Assembly (NCBI RefSeq): GCF_024448335.1
Contig: NZ_JAMOHM010000003.1
Coordinates: forward strand, 310,001 to 374,000
Direction of reading: 5' to 3'
Length of the DNA: 64,000 nucleotides
Source: Stutzerimonas frequens
GTDB taxonomy: Bacteria > Pseudomonadota > Gammaproteobacteria > Pseudomonadales > Pseudomonadaceae
Shown here piece by piece: positions 1 through 7,691 of this stretch. A program made the translations under genes and the position numbers. The notes beneath the pieces are model-generated. The model was not told the DNA's origin, did no database searches, and was given only the letters and a program-made list of their open reading frames with translations. Positions within the stretch are counted from its first letter, which is position 1; the number at the start of each line of letters is the position of its first letter.

Positions 1-243
1 CATCTGGTCGTCCGAGCCGAGGCTGGCCGAACCAAACGTACGCACTTTCAGCTTGCCGTCCGAAGCCTTGGCCACCTCTTCGGCGAGCAGTTTCACTGCC
101 CTGCCCTGGTTGCTGTCTTCGTTGAGGCCGTAGCCGAAGCGGATCATGCGCGGGCGGATGTCGTCGGCGGCGTGGACCTGGCCGAGGCCGAGTGTGCTGC
201 CGAGCAATGCGGCAGTCAGGGTGCTGATGATGAGTCGTTTCAT
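1..243 (-). CDS. TRAP transporter solute-binding protein DctP, N-terminal part
   Basis: This is the 5' end of a gene on the minus strand whose 3' end lies outside the window. Reading from the ATG at 243 gives a cleavable signal peptide (MKRLIISTLTAALLGS, then an Ala-rich stretch ending in VHA-AD) and then the start of a mature DctP-family protein, with IRFGYGLNEDSNQGRAVKLL followed by AKASDGKLKV, a typical first strand and helix of these periplasmic binding proteins. It lies 61 bp downstream of dctM in the same operon as the gluconokinase-DctQ fusion, so the bound ligand is probably a sugar acid such as gluconate. That ligand is inferred from the kinase partner, not from binding residues, most of which are outside the window. 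Confidence 0.85.
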   Translation of the reverse strand, partial: MKRLIISTLTAALLGSTLGLGQVHAADDIRPRMIRFGYGLNEDSNQGRAVKLLAEEVAKASDGKLKVRTFGSASLGSDDQM

Positions 244-304
244 GGAGCGGTACCTTTCTTGTTGTTGGGCTGTTGGGTGTGTCGCTGGAGTTCCACGACC
301 GGCG

Positions 305-1582
305 TTACCGCAGCCAGGCCAGGGGTACGGTGATGATCGAGGGCGCGGCTATGAGCAGCCCGACGATCACCAGGTAGACGAGGAAGAACGGCATCACGCC
401 GCGCACCAGGGTTTCCATGCGCAGCCGGCCGATGCCGCCGACCACGTTGAGCACGGTGCCTACCGGCGGGGTGATCAGCCCGATGGAACCGATCAGCACG
501 AACATCACGCCGAAATACACCGGATCGATGCCGGCCTTGATCGCGATGGGCGCCAGCACCGGACCGAGGATCAGAATGGTCGGGGTCAGGTCCAGCACCA
601 TGCCGACAGCGATCATTAGCAGCATGATGGCGACCATCAGCAGCTTGGGATCCTGCGCCAGCGGACCGAGCATCGCCGCGATCTCGTCGGGCAGCTGGGC
701 CAGGGTGATCATGTACGCCGATACCGTCGCCGCGGCGCAGAGAAACATCACCGACGCCGTAGTGCGGCTGGCACGCGTGAGCACCTCGACCAGCCCGGCC
801 CAGGTCAGTTCGCGATACAGCAGGGTCGACACCGCCAGCGCGTAGACCGCGGCGACCACGGCGGCTTCGGTCGGGGTGAACAGCCCGCCGCGCAGGCCGC
901 CGACGATGATCACCGGCAGCATCAGCGCCGCCGCCCCGTCGACTAGCACGCGGCGGCGCACGGCACCGCTGGCCTTTTCCTGTTTCGGTTCGTCGATCCG
1001 CCGGGCGATCAGCGTCCAGGCGACGATCAGGCCCATGCCCATGATCAGCCCCGGCACCATGCCGGCGAGAAACAGCTGGCTGATCGACGTGCCGGTCACC
1101 ACGCCGTAGATCACGAACGGCATCGACGGCGGAATGATCGGGGCGATGATCCCGCCCGCCGCCACCAGGCCCGACGACGAACTCAGCGGGTAGCCGCGCT
1201 CGCGCATCATCGGCAGCAACAGCGTCGCCAGCGCGGCGGTATCGGCCAATGCCGAGCCGGACATGCTGGCCAGCAGCACCGAAGCGGCAATCGCCACGTA
1301 ACCCAGGCCGCCACGCTTGTGGCCGAAATAGGCCTGCGCCATGGCGATGATGCGCCGGGAGATGCCACCTGCATTCATCAGCTCGCCGGCCAGGATGAAG
1401 AACGGCACAGCCAGCAGCGGGAAGCTGTCAGCGCCGGCCTGAAGGTTTTGCGCCAAGAGCTGCACGTCCCAGAAATCCAGGTACCACATCAGCACCGAGC
1501 CGGTGAGCAGCAGCGCGAAAGCGATGGGCATGCCAAGCGTCATGAAGCCCAGCAGCGATGAAAGGAAGACGACGACGGTCAT
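305..1582 (-). CDS. dctM: TRAP transporter large permease, DctM family
   Basis: This 425-residue protein is hydrophobic throughout, with about 12 membrane segments, and has the usual length of DctM subunits. Family signatures are visible: GMPIAFALLL near residue 18, the GGIIAPIIPPS motif around 143-153, and GLITPPVGTVLNVV near 370. It forms the inner-membrane channel that uses a sodium or proton gradient to import the ligand delivered by DctP, together with a small DctQ subunit. The ATG at 1582 is preceded by GAGGACC, a good ribosome binding site. It lies 51 bp after the gluconokinase-DctQ fusion gene and before dctP, so all three form one minus-strand operon. Confidence 0.93.
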   Translation of the reverse strand: MTVVVFLSSLLGFMTLGMPIAFALLLTGSVLMWYLDFWDVQLLAQNLQAGADSFPLLAVPFFILAGELMNAGGISRRIIAMAQAYFGHKRGGLGYVAIAASVLLASMSGSALADTAALATLLLPMMRERGYPLSSSSGLVAAGGIIAPIIPPSMPFVIYGVVTGTSISQLFLAGMVPGLIMGMGLIVAWTLIARRIDEPKQEKASGAVRRRVLVDGAAALMLPVIIVGGLRGGLFTPTEAAVVAAVYALAVSTLLYRELTWAGLVEVLTRASRTTASVMFLCAAATVSAYMITLAQLPDEIAAMLGPLAQDPKLLMVAIMLLMIAVGMVLDLTPTILILGPVLAPIAIKAGIDPVYFGVMFVLIGSIGLITPPVGTVLNVVGGIGRLRMETLVRGVMPFFLVYLVIVGLLIAAPSIITVPLAWLR

Positions 1583-1633
1583 ACAAGGTCCTCGGTTGGG
1601 CAGTGCCCGTATTGTTCTGATTGCGGCGTCGCT

Positions 1634-2764
1634 TCAGTCCGCGGTGACATTCGCAGCGGCGGTGGCCGATGGCTGATCGCGCCGCCAGACGTTGGCCAGC
1701 TGCAGCAGCGCCAGTACCGCCAGCGCGACCATGCTTGCAGCCACCGGCAGCATCGCCAGGCCCAGCGGATAGCCGACTACCGGGCTGTTGATGGTCCAGC
1801 CGAACTGCATCTGGTTCCAGCCGCCCCAGGCCGCCAGGCCGCTCGCAGCAGCCACCAGCAGCCAGCTGACGGAGTCGACGACGCGGCGGAACAGCCGCGG
1901 GAAGCGGTCGCGCAGCATGGAAAAGCTCATCAGCTCGCCGCGGCGCATGCTCGAAGCGACGCCGACGAATACCAGCCAGACGAATGCCAGCCGCGACAGC
2001 TCCTCGGCGCCGGTCCAGCCAGTGCCGAAGGCATAACGCAGCACCACGCTGGAGAACACCACAATGACCATGAAGGCCATCAGCGCGGCCATCAGCCAAT
2101 CGGTCAGGCGGTCGAAGTGCTGGGCGACCGTGCCGCTGTAGATCGGCTCGTTGGTCAGTGGCGGAGCTGTGGTAGCGCTATCAAGCGGGCGCGAAGAAAG
2201 ATCGACCCGGGTTTCGATCAGCTCATCCAGACCGGCGCCCTGCATCCAATCGACGATCTGGCGTAGAACGACTTCGCGGGGCTGGCTGGCATCCACGGTC
2301 AATACGCCGGGTTCGCCCTCCGGTGATTCCAGCGTGGCGAACTGGCTATCGACCAGGGAAATCGGCATGAAATGGCCCGGCCGGCCGCCGACGCGCTGCA
2401 CGGCGGTTTCGTAATCGATGGCCAGATGGGCGAAACGCAGCTCCGGAACCGCACTGCGCAGCAACTCCCGGTAGCTGCGCTTGAGCGCCGAGCAAGCCAA
2501 CACGAAGCCGCTGCCTGCCGCTAAAGTGCGCTGCATTTCAGCGATCAGCGCGTGCAGCCACTCCACGCGATCGGCGTCGGACAGCGGCGTGCCGGCACGC
2601 ATGCGCGCCACGTTCTCTGCCGGGTGAAAGTTGTCCGCTTCGATGTGCGGCAGGCCGAGCGCGTCGGCTACGGCGTGGCTGGTGTCCGTCTTGCCGGAAC
2701 CGCTGACGCCCATGACGACCAGCACCGGAAGCGCGGAAGCCTTTGAGTTATGCACTGAAGGCAT
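1634..2764 (-). CDS. Gluconokinase fused to TRAP small permease DctQ
   Basis: One uninterrupted frame of 376 residues carries two domains. Residues about 12-175 are a GntK-type gluconokinase: the Walker A loop GVSGSGKT is at 19-26, followed by ADNFHP, and GHFMPISLVDSQFATLE in the second half matches the family. This domain phosphorylates gluconate to 6-phosphogluconate. After a linker of about 35 residues, residues about 210-360 form a four-helix DctQ subunit with the conserved GAEELSRLAFVWLVFVG and MRRGELM segments. The kinase would be held on the cytoplasmic face of the TRAP importer whose other subunits follow, tying uptake to phosphorylation. The two activities normally sit on separate proteins. 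The start at 2764 gives an N terminus that reaches the Walker A strand at normal spacing. Confidence 0.88.
   Translation of the reverse strand: MPSVHNSKASALPVLVVMGVSGSGKTDTSHAVADALGLPHIEADNFHPAENVARMRAGTPLSDADRVEWLHALIAEMQRTLAAGSGFVLACSALKRSYRELLRSAVPELRFAHLAIDYETAVQRVGGRPGHFMPISLVDSQFATLESPEGEPGVLTVDASQPREVVLRQIVDWMQGAGLDELIETRVDLSSRPLDSATTAPPLTNEPIYSGTVAQHFDRLTDWLMAALMAFMVIVVFSSVVLRYAFGTGWTGAEELSRLAFVWLVFVGVASSMRRGELMSFSMLRDRFPRLFRRVVDSVSWLLVAAASGLAAWGGWNQMQFGWTINSPVVGYPLGLAMLPVAASMVALAVLALLQLANVWRRDQPSATAAANVTAD
2173..2188. promoter_or_regulatory. GntR-like operator sequence inside the fusion linker
   Basis: TAGCGCTATCAAGCGG lies in the part of the fusion gene that encodes the linker (about residues 193-198). 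It matches 15 of 16 bases, in the same orientation, with the site at 2802-2817 upstream of the gene. Its core TAGCGCTA is a perfect palindrome and resembles the TAGCGCT element described for Pseudomonas GntR. It may be a relic of an operator that once lay in front of dctQ, or a second working site. No binding can be shown from sequence. Confidence 0.45.
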
Positions 2765-2801
2765 GCGAGGAATCCATTGTTTTGCTTGTTTGGTCGGATG
2801 T

Positions 2802-2817
2802 TAGCGCTATCAAACGG
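2802..2817. promoter_or_regulatory. GntR-like operator upstream of the TRAP/gluconokinase operon
   Basis: TAGCGCTATCAAACGG with its palindromic core TAGCGCTA lies about 40-55 bp upstream of the fusion gene start at 2764. LacI-family GntR of Pseudomonas represses gluconate genes through sites containing TAGCGCT. Position and sequence both fit repression of this operon, relieved by gluconate or its phosphate. Confidence 0.6.
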
Positions 2818-2882
2818 CGTGATAGAACTACCGCTCGTCGACCGATCAGTCACGTATCGCCTCCATCGAAATGGTATGTCGG

Positions 2883-2910
2883 TCGACTTTCGCGGCGGCA
2901 TGACTACAAT
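2883..2910 (+). promoter_or_regulatory. Probable sigma-70 promoter of ppiC
   Basis: TCGACT at 2883-2888 and TACAAT at 2905-2910 are separated by 16 bp. The -10 matches five of six consensus bases and lies 31 bp before the ppiC start codon. Confidence 0.5.
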
Positions 2911-2940
2911 CGCGCCCCTGTGCAATCGAGGACACCGAGC

Positions 2941-3219
2941 ATGCCCAAAGCCATGTGCCGCCACATTCTGGTCAAGACCGAGGCCGAAGCCACGCAGCTG
3001 AAAAAGCGCATCGCCAATGGCGAGGCGTTCGACGTGCTGGCGCGCAAGTACTCGACTTGCCCGTCCGGCAAGAAAGGTGGCGATCTCGGCGAAGTGCGCC
3101 CAGGGCAGATGGTGCGCAGCATCGATCAAGTGATCTTCAAGAAGCCTCTGCGCGAAGTGCACGGTCCGGTAAAGAGCCAGTTCGGCTACCACCTGGTGCA
3201 GGTGTTCTACCGCGACTGA
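2941..3219 (+). CDS. ppiC: Peptidyl-prolyl cis-trans isomerase, parvulin type
   Basis: This 92-residue protein is a single parvulin domain without signal peptide, so it acts in the cytoplasm. Family signatures are present: the starting strand with HILV, the FDVLARKYSTCPSGKKGGDLG loop around residues 36-56, and SQFGYHLVQV at the C terminus. It catalyses cis-trans rotation of peptide bonds before proline. The ATG at 2941 follows GAGG at a suitable distance, and the length equals that of E. coli PpiC. It lies alone between the TRAP operon and zapE, divergent from the former. Confidence 0.95.
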   Translation: MPKAMCRHILVKTEAEATQLKKRIANGEAFDVLARKYSTCPSGKKGGDLGEVRPGQMVRSIDQVIFKKPLREVHGPVKSQFGYHLVQVFYRD

Positions 3220-3227
3220 GCTGGCGC

Positions 3228-4352
3228 TTAGCCAAAGCGTTGCAGCTGCATTTCTCGCAGACGACTGAGCGTGCGGCGGAACGGGAATGCCAGATAGCCC
3301 TCTGTATACAGCTCATCCAGTGCCACGTCGGCTTCGATATAGAGCGGAATCCGCCGGTCGTAGCACTCGTCCACCAGCGCGATGAAGCGGCGCACGGCAT
3401 CATCCCGCGCGGCGAGCCTGGGCAATTGGCGGTCGCCCGCCTCGACCCGCGCGGCTCCATCCTCGGTGCCACGGGCTATGCGCCCATCGCGCTGCGTGCC
3501 GCCCAGCCTGGGCACGTCACCAATCAGGATCGCCGTGAAACGGTCGCACAGTTCGATGAAGTCCAGCGCCGAAAACGGCTGCCCGCAGAGGTCGGCGAAG
3601 CGGCACCAGAGCACCGATTCGCTACGCCGCACGACGTCGAGTGGACGACGGCTGAGAGCCAATGGCTCGATGCTGAACGCTCCATCGGCCAGCGCCTCGA
3701 ACGTCGCGATCAGTGCGCTGCCACTGTCGGGCGGGGCGATCCAGTAGCGCTGCAGCGCAGCGCCGGGCCGCAGGCGGTGGTCGGCGCCACCATCCACATC
3801 CACCACCTGCATGTGCTGCACGATGGCATCGATGGCCGGCAGAAAACGCTCGCGATTGAAGCCGTCGGCATACAGCTGCTCCGGCGGTTGATTGGAGGTG
3901 GCGACGATCACCACGCCGTGCTCGAAGAGCACCTGGAACAGGCGCCCCAGGAGGATCGCGTCGCCGATGTCGCCGACGAACAGCTCGTCGAAGCAGAGTA
4001 CGCGAATCTCTTGTGAAAGTTCTCTGGCCAGGGCCTGCAACGGATCGGCTGTGCCGTTGAGCTGGAACAGTCGGATATGCACCCAGCGCATGAAATGGTG
4101 GAAATGCTGCCGCCGCGACGGAACCGTCAGGCTTGCGTGAAACAAGTCCATCAGCCAGGTCTTGCCACGCCCGACCGGTCCCCATAGGTAGACGCCAAGC
4201 GGCAGGTCCGCACCGGAAAGCAGCGCCTCATGACAGGCCTGAAGCCGTGCAACGGCGCGCTGTTGAGCCGCATCGGCAACGAAACCGTCTTGTGCGATTG
4301 CCTGCTGGTAGCGTTCACGGGGCGAGTCGACGTGCATGATCGTCCGGCGCAA
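3228..4352 (-). CDS. zapE: Cell division protein ZapE (AFG1-like ATPase)
   Basis: This 374-residue protein is an AFG1/ZapE-type P-loop ATPase. It shows Walker A GPVGRGKTWLMD near residue 58, HFMRWVH, Walker B VLCFDELFVGDIGDA near 120, and sensor-type ATSNQPPEQLYADG. ZapE in E. coli interacts with FtsZ at the division ring. An alternative start is the ATG at 4337 (MHVDSPRERYQ), five codons in, which is the more usual N terminus; the longer frame starts MRRTI. The gene follows the LysR gene on the same strand after about 26 bp and ends 8 bp from ppiC, which is convergent with it. Confidence 0.92.
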   Translation of the reverse strand: MRRTIMHVDSPRERYQQAIAQDGFVADAAQQRAVARLQACHEALLSGADLPLGVYLWGPVGRGKTWLMDLFHASLTVPSRRQHFHHFMRWVHIRLFQLNGTADPLQALARELSQEIRVLCFDELFVGDIGDAILLGRLFQVLFEHGVVIVATSNQPPEQLYADGFNRERFLPAIDAIVQHMQVVDVDGGADHRLRPGAALQRYWIAPPDSGSALIATFEALADGAFSIEPLALSRRPLDVVRRSESVLWCRFADLCGQPFSALDFIELCDRFTAILIGDVPRLGGTQRDGRIARGTEDGAARVEAGDRQLPRLAARDDAVRRFIALVDECYDRRIPLYIEADVALDELYTEGYLAFPFRRTLSRLREMQLQRFG

Positions 4353-4378
4353 AAGCCGCCATGGTAGCGCGCGACCGC

Positions 4379-5287
4379 TCAGTTATGCCCATCCTGCAGC
4401 AGTCGCTCGGCCTGGGCGCCGAGCTGCTCGAGCAGCATCGCCTGCGCCGGTAGCAGCTGCTCGTGAACACGGGTCAACGCATAGACCGGCACGCTGACGG
4501 CGGGCTCGAGCAGACGAGTCTGCACCTCGCCGCCAGTAGCCGCCAGCGCGGTGAACGGATCGACCAGCGCCACGCCCTGCCCCGCAGACACCAGCTGACG
4601 CGCCAGCTGATAGGTCTGCACCCAGGTAACGACGCGCGGCGGCGGATCCAGCTCCTCGATGTGGCCGCGCAACAGGCTGCCCAGCGCATCGCGGGCGTCG
4701 ATGCCGATCAGCGCTTTACCCGCCAAGGCCTGCAGCCGCAGCGGGCTGTGCAGTTCATCCAGCGGCCACCAGCCAAGCGGCGCGATCACGCGCATGCGTC
4801 CCTCGGCCAATAGCTGGCTGCTCAGTCCCGGATGCTCCACCGCCTGTGACGTCAGCCCCAGATCGGCTTCACGCAGCAACAGCGCCTCGACGATTTCCGC
4901 CGTGTGCTGCGTCGCGAGCTGACAGACCGTACGTGGAAATCGCTCGCGCCAGGCGCACAACGCCTGTGGCAGCAGTGCTTGAGCCAAGGCCGGCGTGCAG
5001 ATCAGGCGCAATGCGCACTCCTCGCCCCGGCCGAGGCTATCTGCAAGCCGCCGCAGATTCTGCAGGTCGATGGCCAGGCGTTCGGTCTGCTGCTGCAACA
5101 CGCGCGCCTCGGCGGTGGGCTGCAGCTTGCCGCGCGCCCGGTCGAACAGCGCAAAGCCCAGTTGTTGCTCGGCATGCTTGAGAATCTTGCTCGCCGCCGG
5201 CTGGGAGATATGCAGCAGCTCGGCCGCGGCCGTCAGGCTGCCAGTTTGCAGGATCGCCTGGAACAGTTCGATATGACGCAACCGCAT
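4379..5287 (-). CDS. LysR-family transcriptional regulator
   Basis: This 302-residue protein has the standard LysR layout: a winged helix-turn-helix at residues 1-60 (FQAILQTGSLTAAAELLHIS, then QPAASKILKHAEQQLG) and a periplasmic-binding-fold effector domain from about 90 to 290. It is divergent from the D-amino-acid dehydrogenase gene, with 120 bp between them. That gap contains a T-N11-A inverted repeat typical of LysR sites (5313-5329). The usual arrangement suggests it controls the dehydrogenase and TAXI genes and itself. The effector is unknown; an amino acid or its keto acid is a reasonable guess from the targets. The start at 5287 gives a typical LysR N terminus and is preceded by AGGAGGACATGC. 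Confidence 0.9.
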   Translation of the reverse strand: MRLRHIELFQAILQTGSLTAAAELLHISQPAASKILKHAEQQLGFALFDRARGKLQPTAEARVLQQQTERLAIDLQNLRRLADSLGRGEECALRLICTPALAQALLPQALCAWRERFPRTVCQLATQHTAEIVEALLLREADLGLTSQAVEHPGLSSQLLAEGRMRVIAPLGWWPLDELHSPLRLQALAGKALIGIDARDALGSLLRGHIEELDPPPRVVTWVQTYQLARQLVSAGQGVALVDPFTALAATGGEVQTRLLEPAVSVPVYALTRVHEQLLPAQAMLLEQLGAQAERLLQDGHN

Positions 5288-5312
5288 GCATGTCCTCCTT
5301 CAGTCAATCGAG

Positions 5313-5329
5313 CATAACCGCAGGTTATG
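5313..5329. promoter_or_regulatory. Candidate LysR-type operator
   Basis: CATAACCGCAGGTTATG is a perfect inverted repeat with 7-bp arms and a 3-bp centre. Within it, T-AACCGCAGGTT-A is the T-N11-A form recognised by LysR proteins. It lies 26 bp before the LysR start codon and 79 bp before the dehydrogenase start, in the divergent intergenic region. Confidence 0.65.
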
Positions 5330-5407
5330 GGAACGCTCCATCCTGTCATTGGCCGCCTCGCTAACACTCGGCCTAGGCTGCGCTGAACGAGTCGGAGGAG
5401 CAGTTGC

Positions 5408-6652
5408 ATGCGGATAGCAGTCATCGGCGCAGGCGTTATCGGGCTTGCCACCGCCTATTCACTGGTGCGCCAGGGGCACAATGTCGAGCTGATCGAACGG
5501 CGCGACGGTGTCGCCCTGGAAACCAGCTTCGCCAATGGCGGGCAGCTCAGCTATCGCTACGTTTCGCCCCTGGCCGATGCCGGCGTTCCGCTGCAGGCGA
5601 TTGGCTGGATGCTGCGCGGAGCCGATGCCCCGCTGCGCTTCCGACCGCGGGCGAGTCTGCACCAGTGGCGCTGGTGCCTGCAGTTCCTGCTGGCGTGCCG
5701 GCGCTCGGTCAATCGGCGCAACGCGGCTCACTTGCTGCGGCTCGCCCTGCACAGCCAGCAGATCCTGCGCAGCTGGCGCGAGCAGGACCAGCTGGACGGC
5801 TTCGCCTGGCGCGCCAACGGCAAACTGGTGATCTATCGCGATCAACACAGCCTGCACAAGGGCGCAGCGGCCATCGACGACGAATCAGGGCAGCGGCTGC
5901 TGGACGCCGCGCAATGCATCGACGTCGAGCCGGCGTTGGCGCCGTTGGCGTCATCGCTGCACGGCGGCATCTATTCGCCCGGCGACGAGGTTGCCGACTG
6001 CCATCTGTTCTGCACCGAACTGCTGCGGCGACTGCGGGCATCGCCTGCGTTTCATCTGCATACCGGCCAATCGGTGAGCGCATTGCGCACCGAAGGCAAG
6101 CGGGTCCGCGCGGTCGTGCTCGGGCACGATGACGTCGCCATCGACCATCTGGTAGTGGCGGCCGGCACCGGCAGCGTCGGGCTGCTTCGGCCACTGGGTA
6201 TCGACCTGCCGATCTACCCGCTCAAGGGCTACAGCCTGACCGTTGCGCTGGCCGACCAGAACCGCGTGCCGCAAACCAACGTCACCGACTACGACAACAA
6301 GGTCGTCTACGCCCGCCTGGACGATCAGCTGCGCGTCGCGGCAATGGTGGATATCGGCGGCTGGGGCAGCGCACTCGACCACAAACGCATCGCGACGCTG
6401 CAGCGCCTGGCTGGCGCGACTTTCCCCGACGCGGGGGACTACCGGCACGCCCGCCAATGGGCCGGTCTGCGCCCAGCCACACCGGAGGGCACGCCGCTCA
6501 TCGGCCGCAGCGGCATCGATAATCTCTGGCTCAACGTCGGCCACGGCAGCCTGGGCTTCACGCTCGCCTGCGGCAGCGCCGACCTGCTGGCCAGCGAAAT
6601 CGGCGGATCGCCGCCAGCGGTTTCGCTGCAGGGGCTGAGCCTAACCTGCTGA
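5408..6652 (+). CDS. D-amino-acid dehydrogenase DadA-like flavoprotein
   Basis: This 414-residue protein is a FAD-dependent DAO-family oxidoreductase. The N terminus IAVIGAGVIGLATAYSL carries the GxGxxG dinucleotide fold, followed by ALETSFANGGQLSYRYVSPLADAGVP, close to the DadA signature. Later blocks PIYPLKGYSLTV, WAGLRPATPEGTPLIG and NVGHGSLGFTLACGSADLLA are also DadA-like. DadA removes hydrogen from D-amino acids to give a keto acid and ammonia and passes electrons to the respiratory chain at the inner membrane. The gene is divergent from a LysR regulator and followed after 46 bp by a TAXI binding protein, unlike the classical dadA-dadX operon, so it is probably a paralogue with another substrate. 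The ATG follows GGAGGAGCAG. Confidence 0.85.
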   Translation: MRIAVIGAGVIGLATAYSLVRQGHNVELIERRDGVALETSFANGGQLSYRYVSPLADAGVPLQAIGWMLRGADAPLRFRPRASLHQWRWCLQFLLACRRSVNRRNAAHLLRLALHSQQILRSWREQDQLDGFAWRANGKLVIYRDQHSLHKGAAAIDDESGQRLLDAAQCIDVEPALAPLASSLHGGIYSPGDEVADCHLFCTELLRRLRASPAFHLHTGQSVSALRTEGKRVRAVVLGHDDVAIDHLVVAAGTGSVGLLRPLGIDLPIYPLKGYSLTVALADQNRVPQTNVTDYDNKVVYARLDDQLRVAAMVDIGGWGSALDHKRIATLQRLAGATFPDAGDYRHARQWAGLRPATPEGTPLIGRSGIDNLWLNVGHGSLGFTLACGSADLLASEIGGSPPAVSLQGLSLTC

Positions 6653-6698
6653 TCTCACAGCCGTACCGTTCCGACTAAACCAACAAGAGGGAACCACG

Positions 6699-7676
6699 AT
6701 GAACCACCAGATCCGTATCGGCCTGTTCGGCATCACCCTGGCAGGCGCGCTGGCAATGGCGAGCCCAGGCGCGCTCGCCCAGGAGCGTTTCGTCACCATC
6801 GGCACCGGCGGCCAGACCGGCGTGTACTACACCGCCGGCCAGTCGGTGTGCCGCTTCCTCAATCGCGCCGAGGTGAAGCCGGCCATCAAGTGCAACGCAC
6901 CCTCCACCGCCGGCAGCGTGACCAACATCGTGGCGTTGCAGAAAGGTGAGTACGATTTCGGTTTCATCCAGTCCGACCATCAGCACAAGGCCTTGCAAGG
7001 CCTGGCTCCGTTCGACCGCGACGGTGCCGTCGACGAGCTACGCGCGGTGTTCTCGCTGCAATCGGAAATTCTCACCGTGGTGGTGCGCGAGGACAGCGGC
7101 ATCCGTGATCTGGATGGCCTGGAAGGCAAACGCGTGAACATCGGCGTGCCCGGCTCCGGCAGCCGCGATACCTTCGAGGAAGTCATGAAGGCCAAAGGCT
7201 GGAGCAATGCCAGCTTCGCCCTGGCCGCCGAACTCAAACCCGCGGAGATGGCCTCGGCACTGGGCGACAACAACCTGGATGCCATCACCTATGTGGTGGG
7301 CCATCCCAGTGGTGCGATCCAGGAGGCACTGACGAACGTGAAGGCGCGGATCATCCCGGTCCAGGGCGAGGCGATCGACGCCCTGCTCGCCAAGGCCGAC
7401 TACTACAGCTCGGCGCCGATACCCGGCGGGCTCTATCCGGGTGTCGATGTCTCGGTCCCCTCGATCGGCGGCAAGGCGGTTCTGGCCACCACCAGCAAGA
7501 CCGACCCCGAAGTCGTCTACCAGCTGGTCAAGTCGGTGTTCGACAACCTCGAACGATTCAAGCACCTGCATCCGGCCTTCGCCGAGCTTCAAGCCGAGGA
7601 CATGATCCGCGTCGGCCTGACCGCGCCCCTGCACGAGGGCGCGGAACGTTACTACCGGGAAAAAGGCTGGCTGTGA
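6699..7676 (+). CDS. TAXI-family TRAP solute-binding protein
   Basis: This 325-residue periplasmic protein has a signal peptide (ending ALAQ-ERF near residue 27) and the TAXI signature TIGTGGQTGVYYTAGQSVCRFLN. Further family blocks are CNAPSTAGSVTNIVALQKGEYDFGFIQSD and NIGVPGSGSRDTFEEVMKAKGW. TAXI proteins bind glutamate-like or other carboxylated ligands for TRAP importers with a fused 4TM-12TM permease. No such permease gene is next to it here: the following gene is a convergent TonB receptor. It probably shares a transcript with the DadA-like gene and either works with a permease elsewhere or serves as a sensor. The start follows an AAGAGGGAACC site. Confidence 0.9.
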   Translation: MNHQIRIGLFGITLAGALAMASPGALAQERFVTIGTGGQTGVYYTAGQSVCRFLNRAEVKPAIKCNAPSTAGSVTNIVALQKGEYDFGFIQSDHQHKALQGLAPFDRDGAVDELRAVFSLQSEILTVVVREDSGIRDLDGLEGKRVNIGVPGSGSRDTFEEVMKAKGWSNASFALAAELKPAEMASALGDNNLDAITYVVGHPSGAIQEALTNVKARIIPVQGEAIDALLAKADYYSSAPIPGGLYPGVDVSVPSIGGKAVLATTSKTDPEVVYQLVKSVFDNLERFKHLHPAFAELQAEDMIRVGLTAPLHEGAERYYREKGWL

Positions 7677-7691
7677 CGCAGCCGACCGCCG

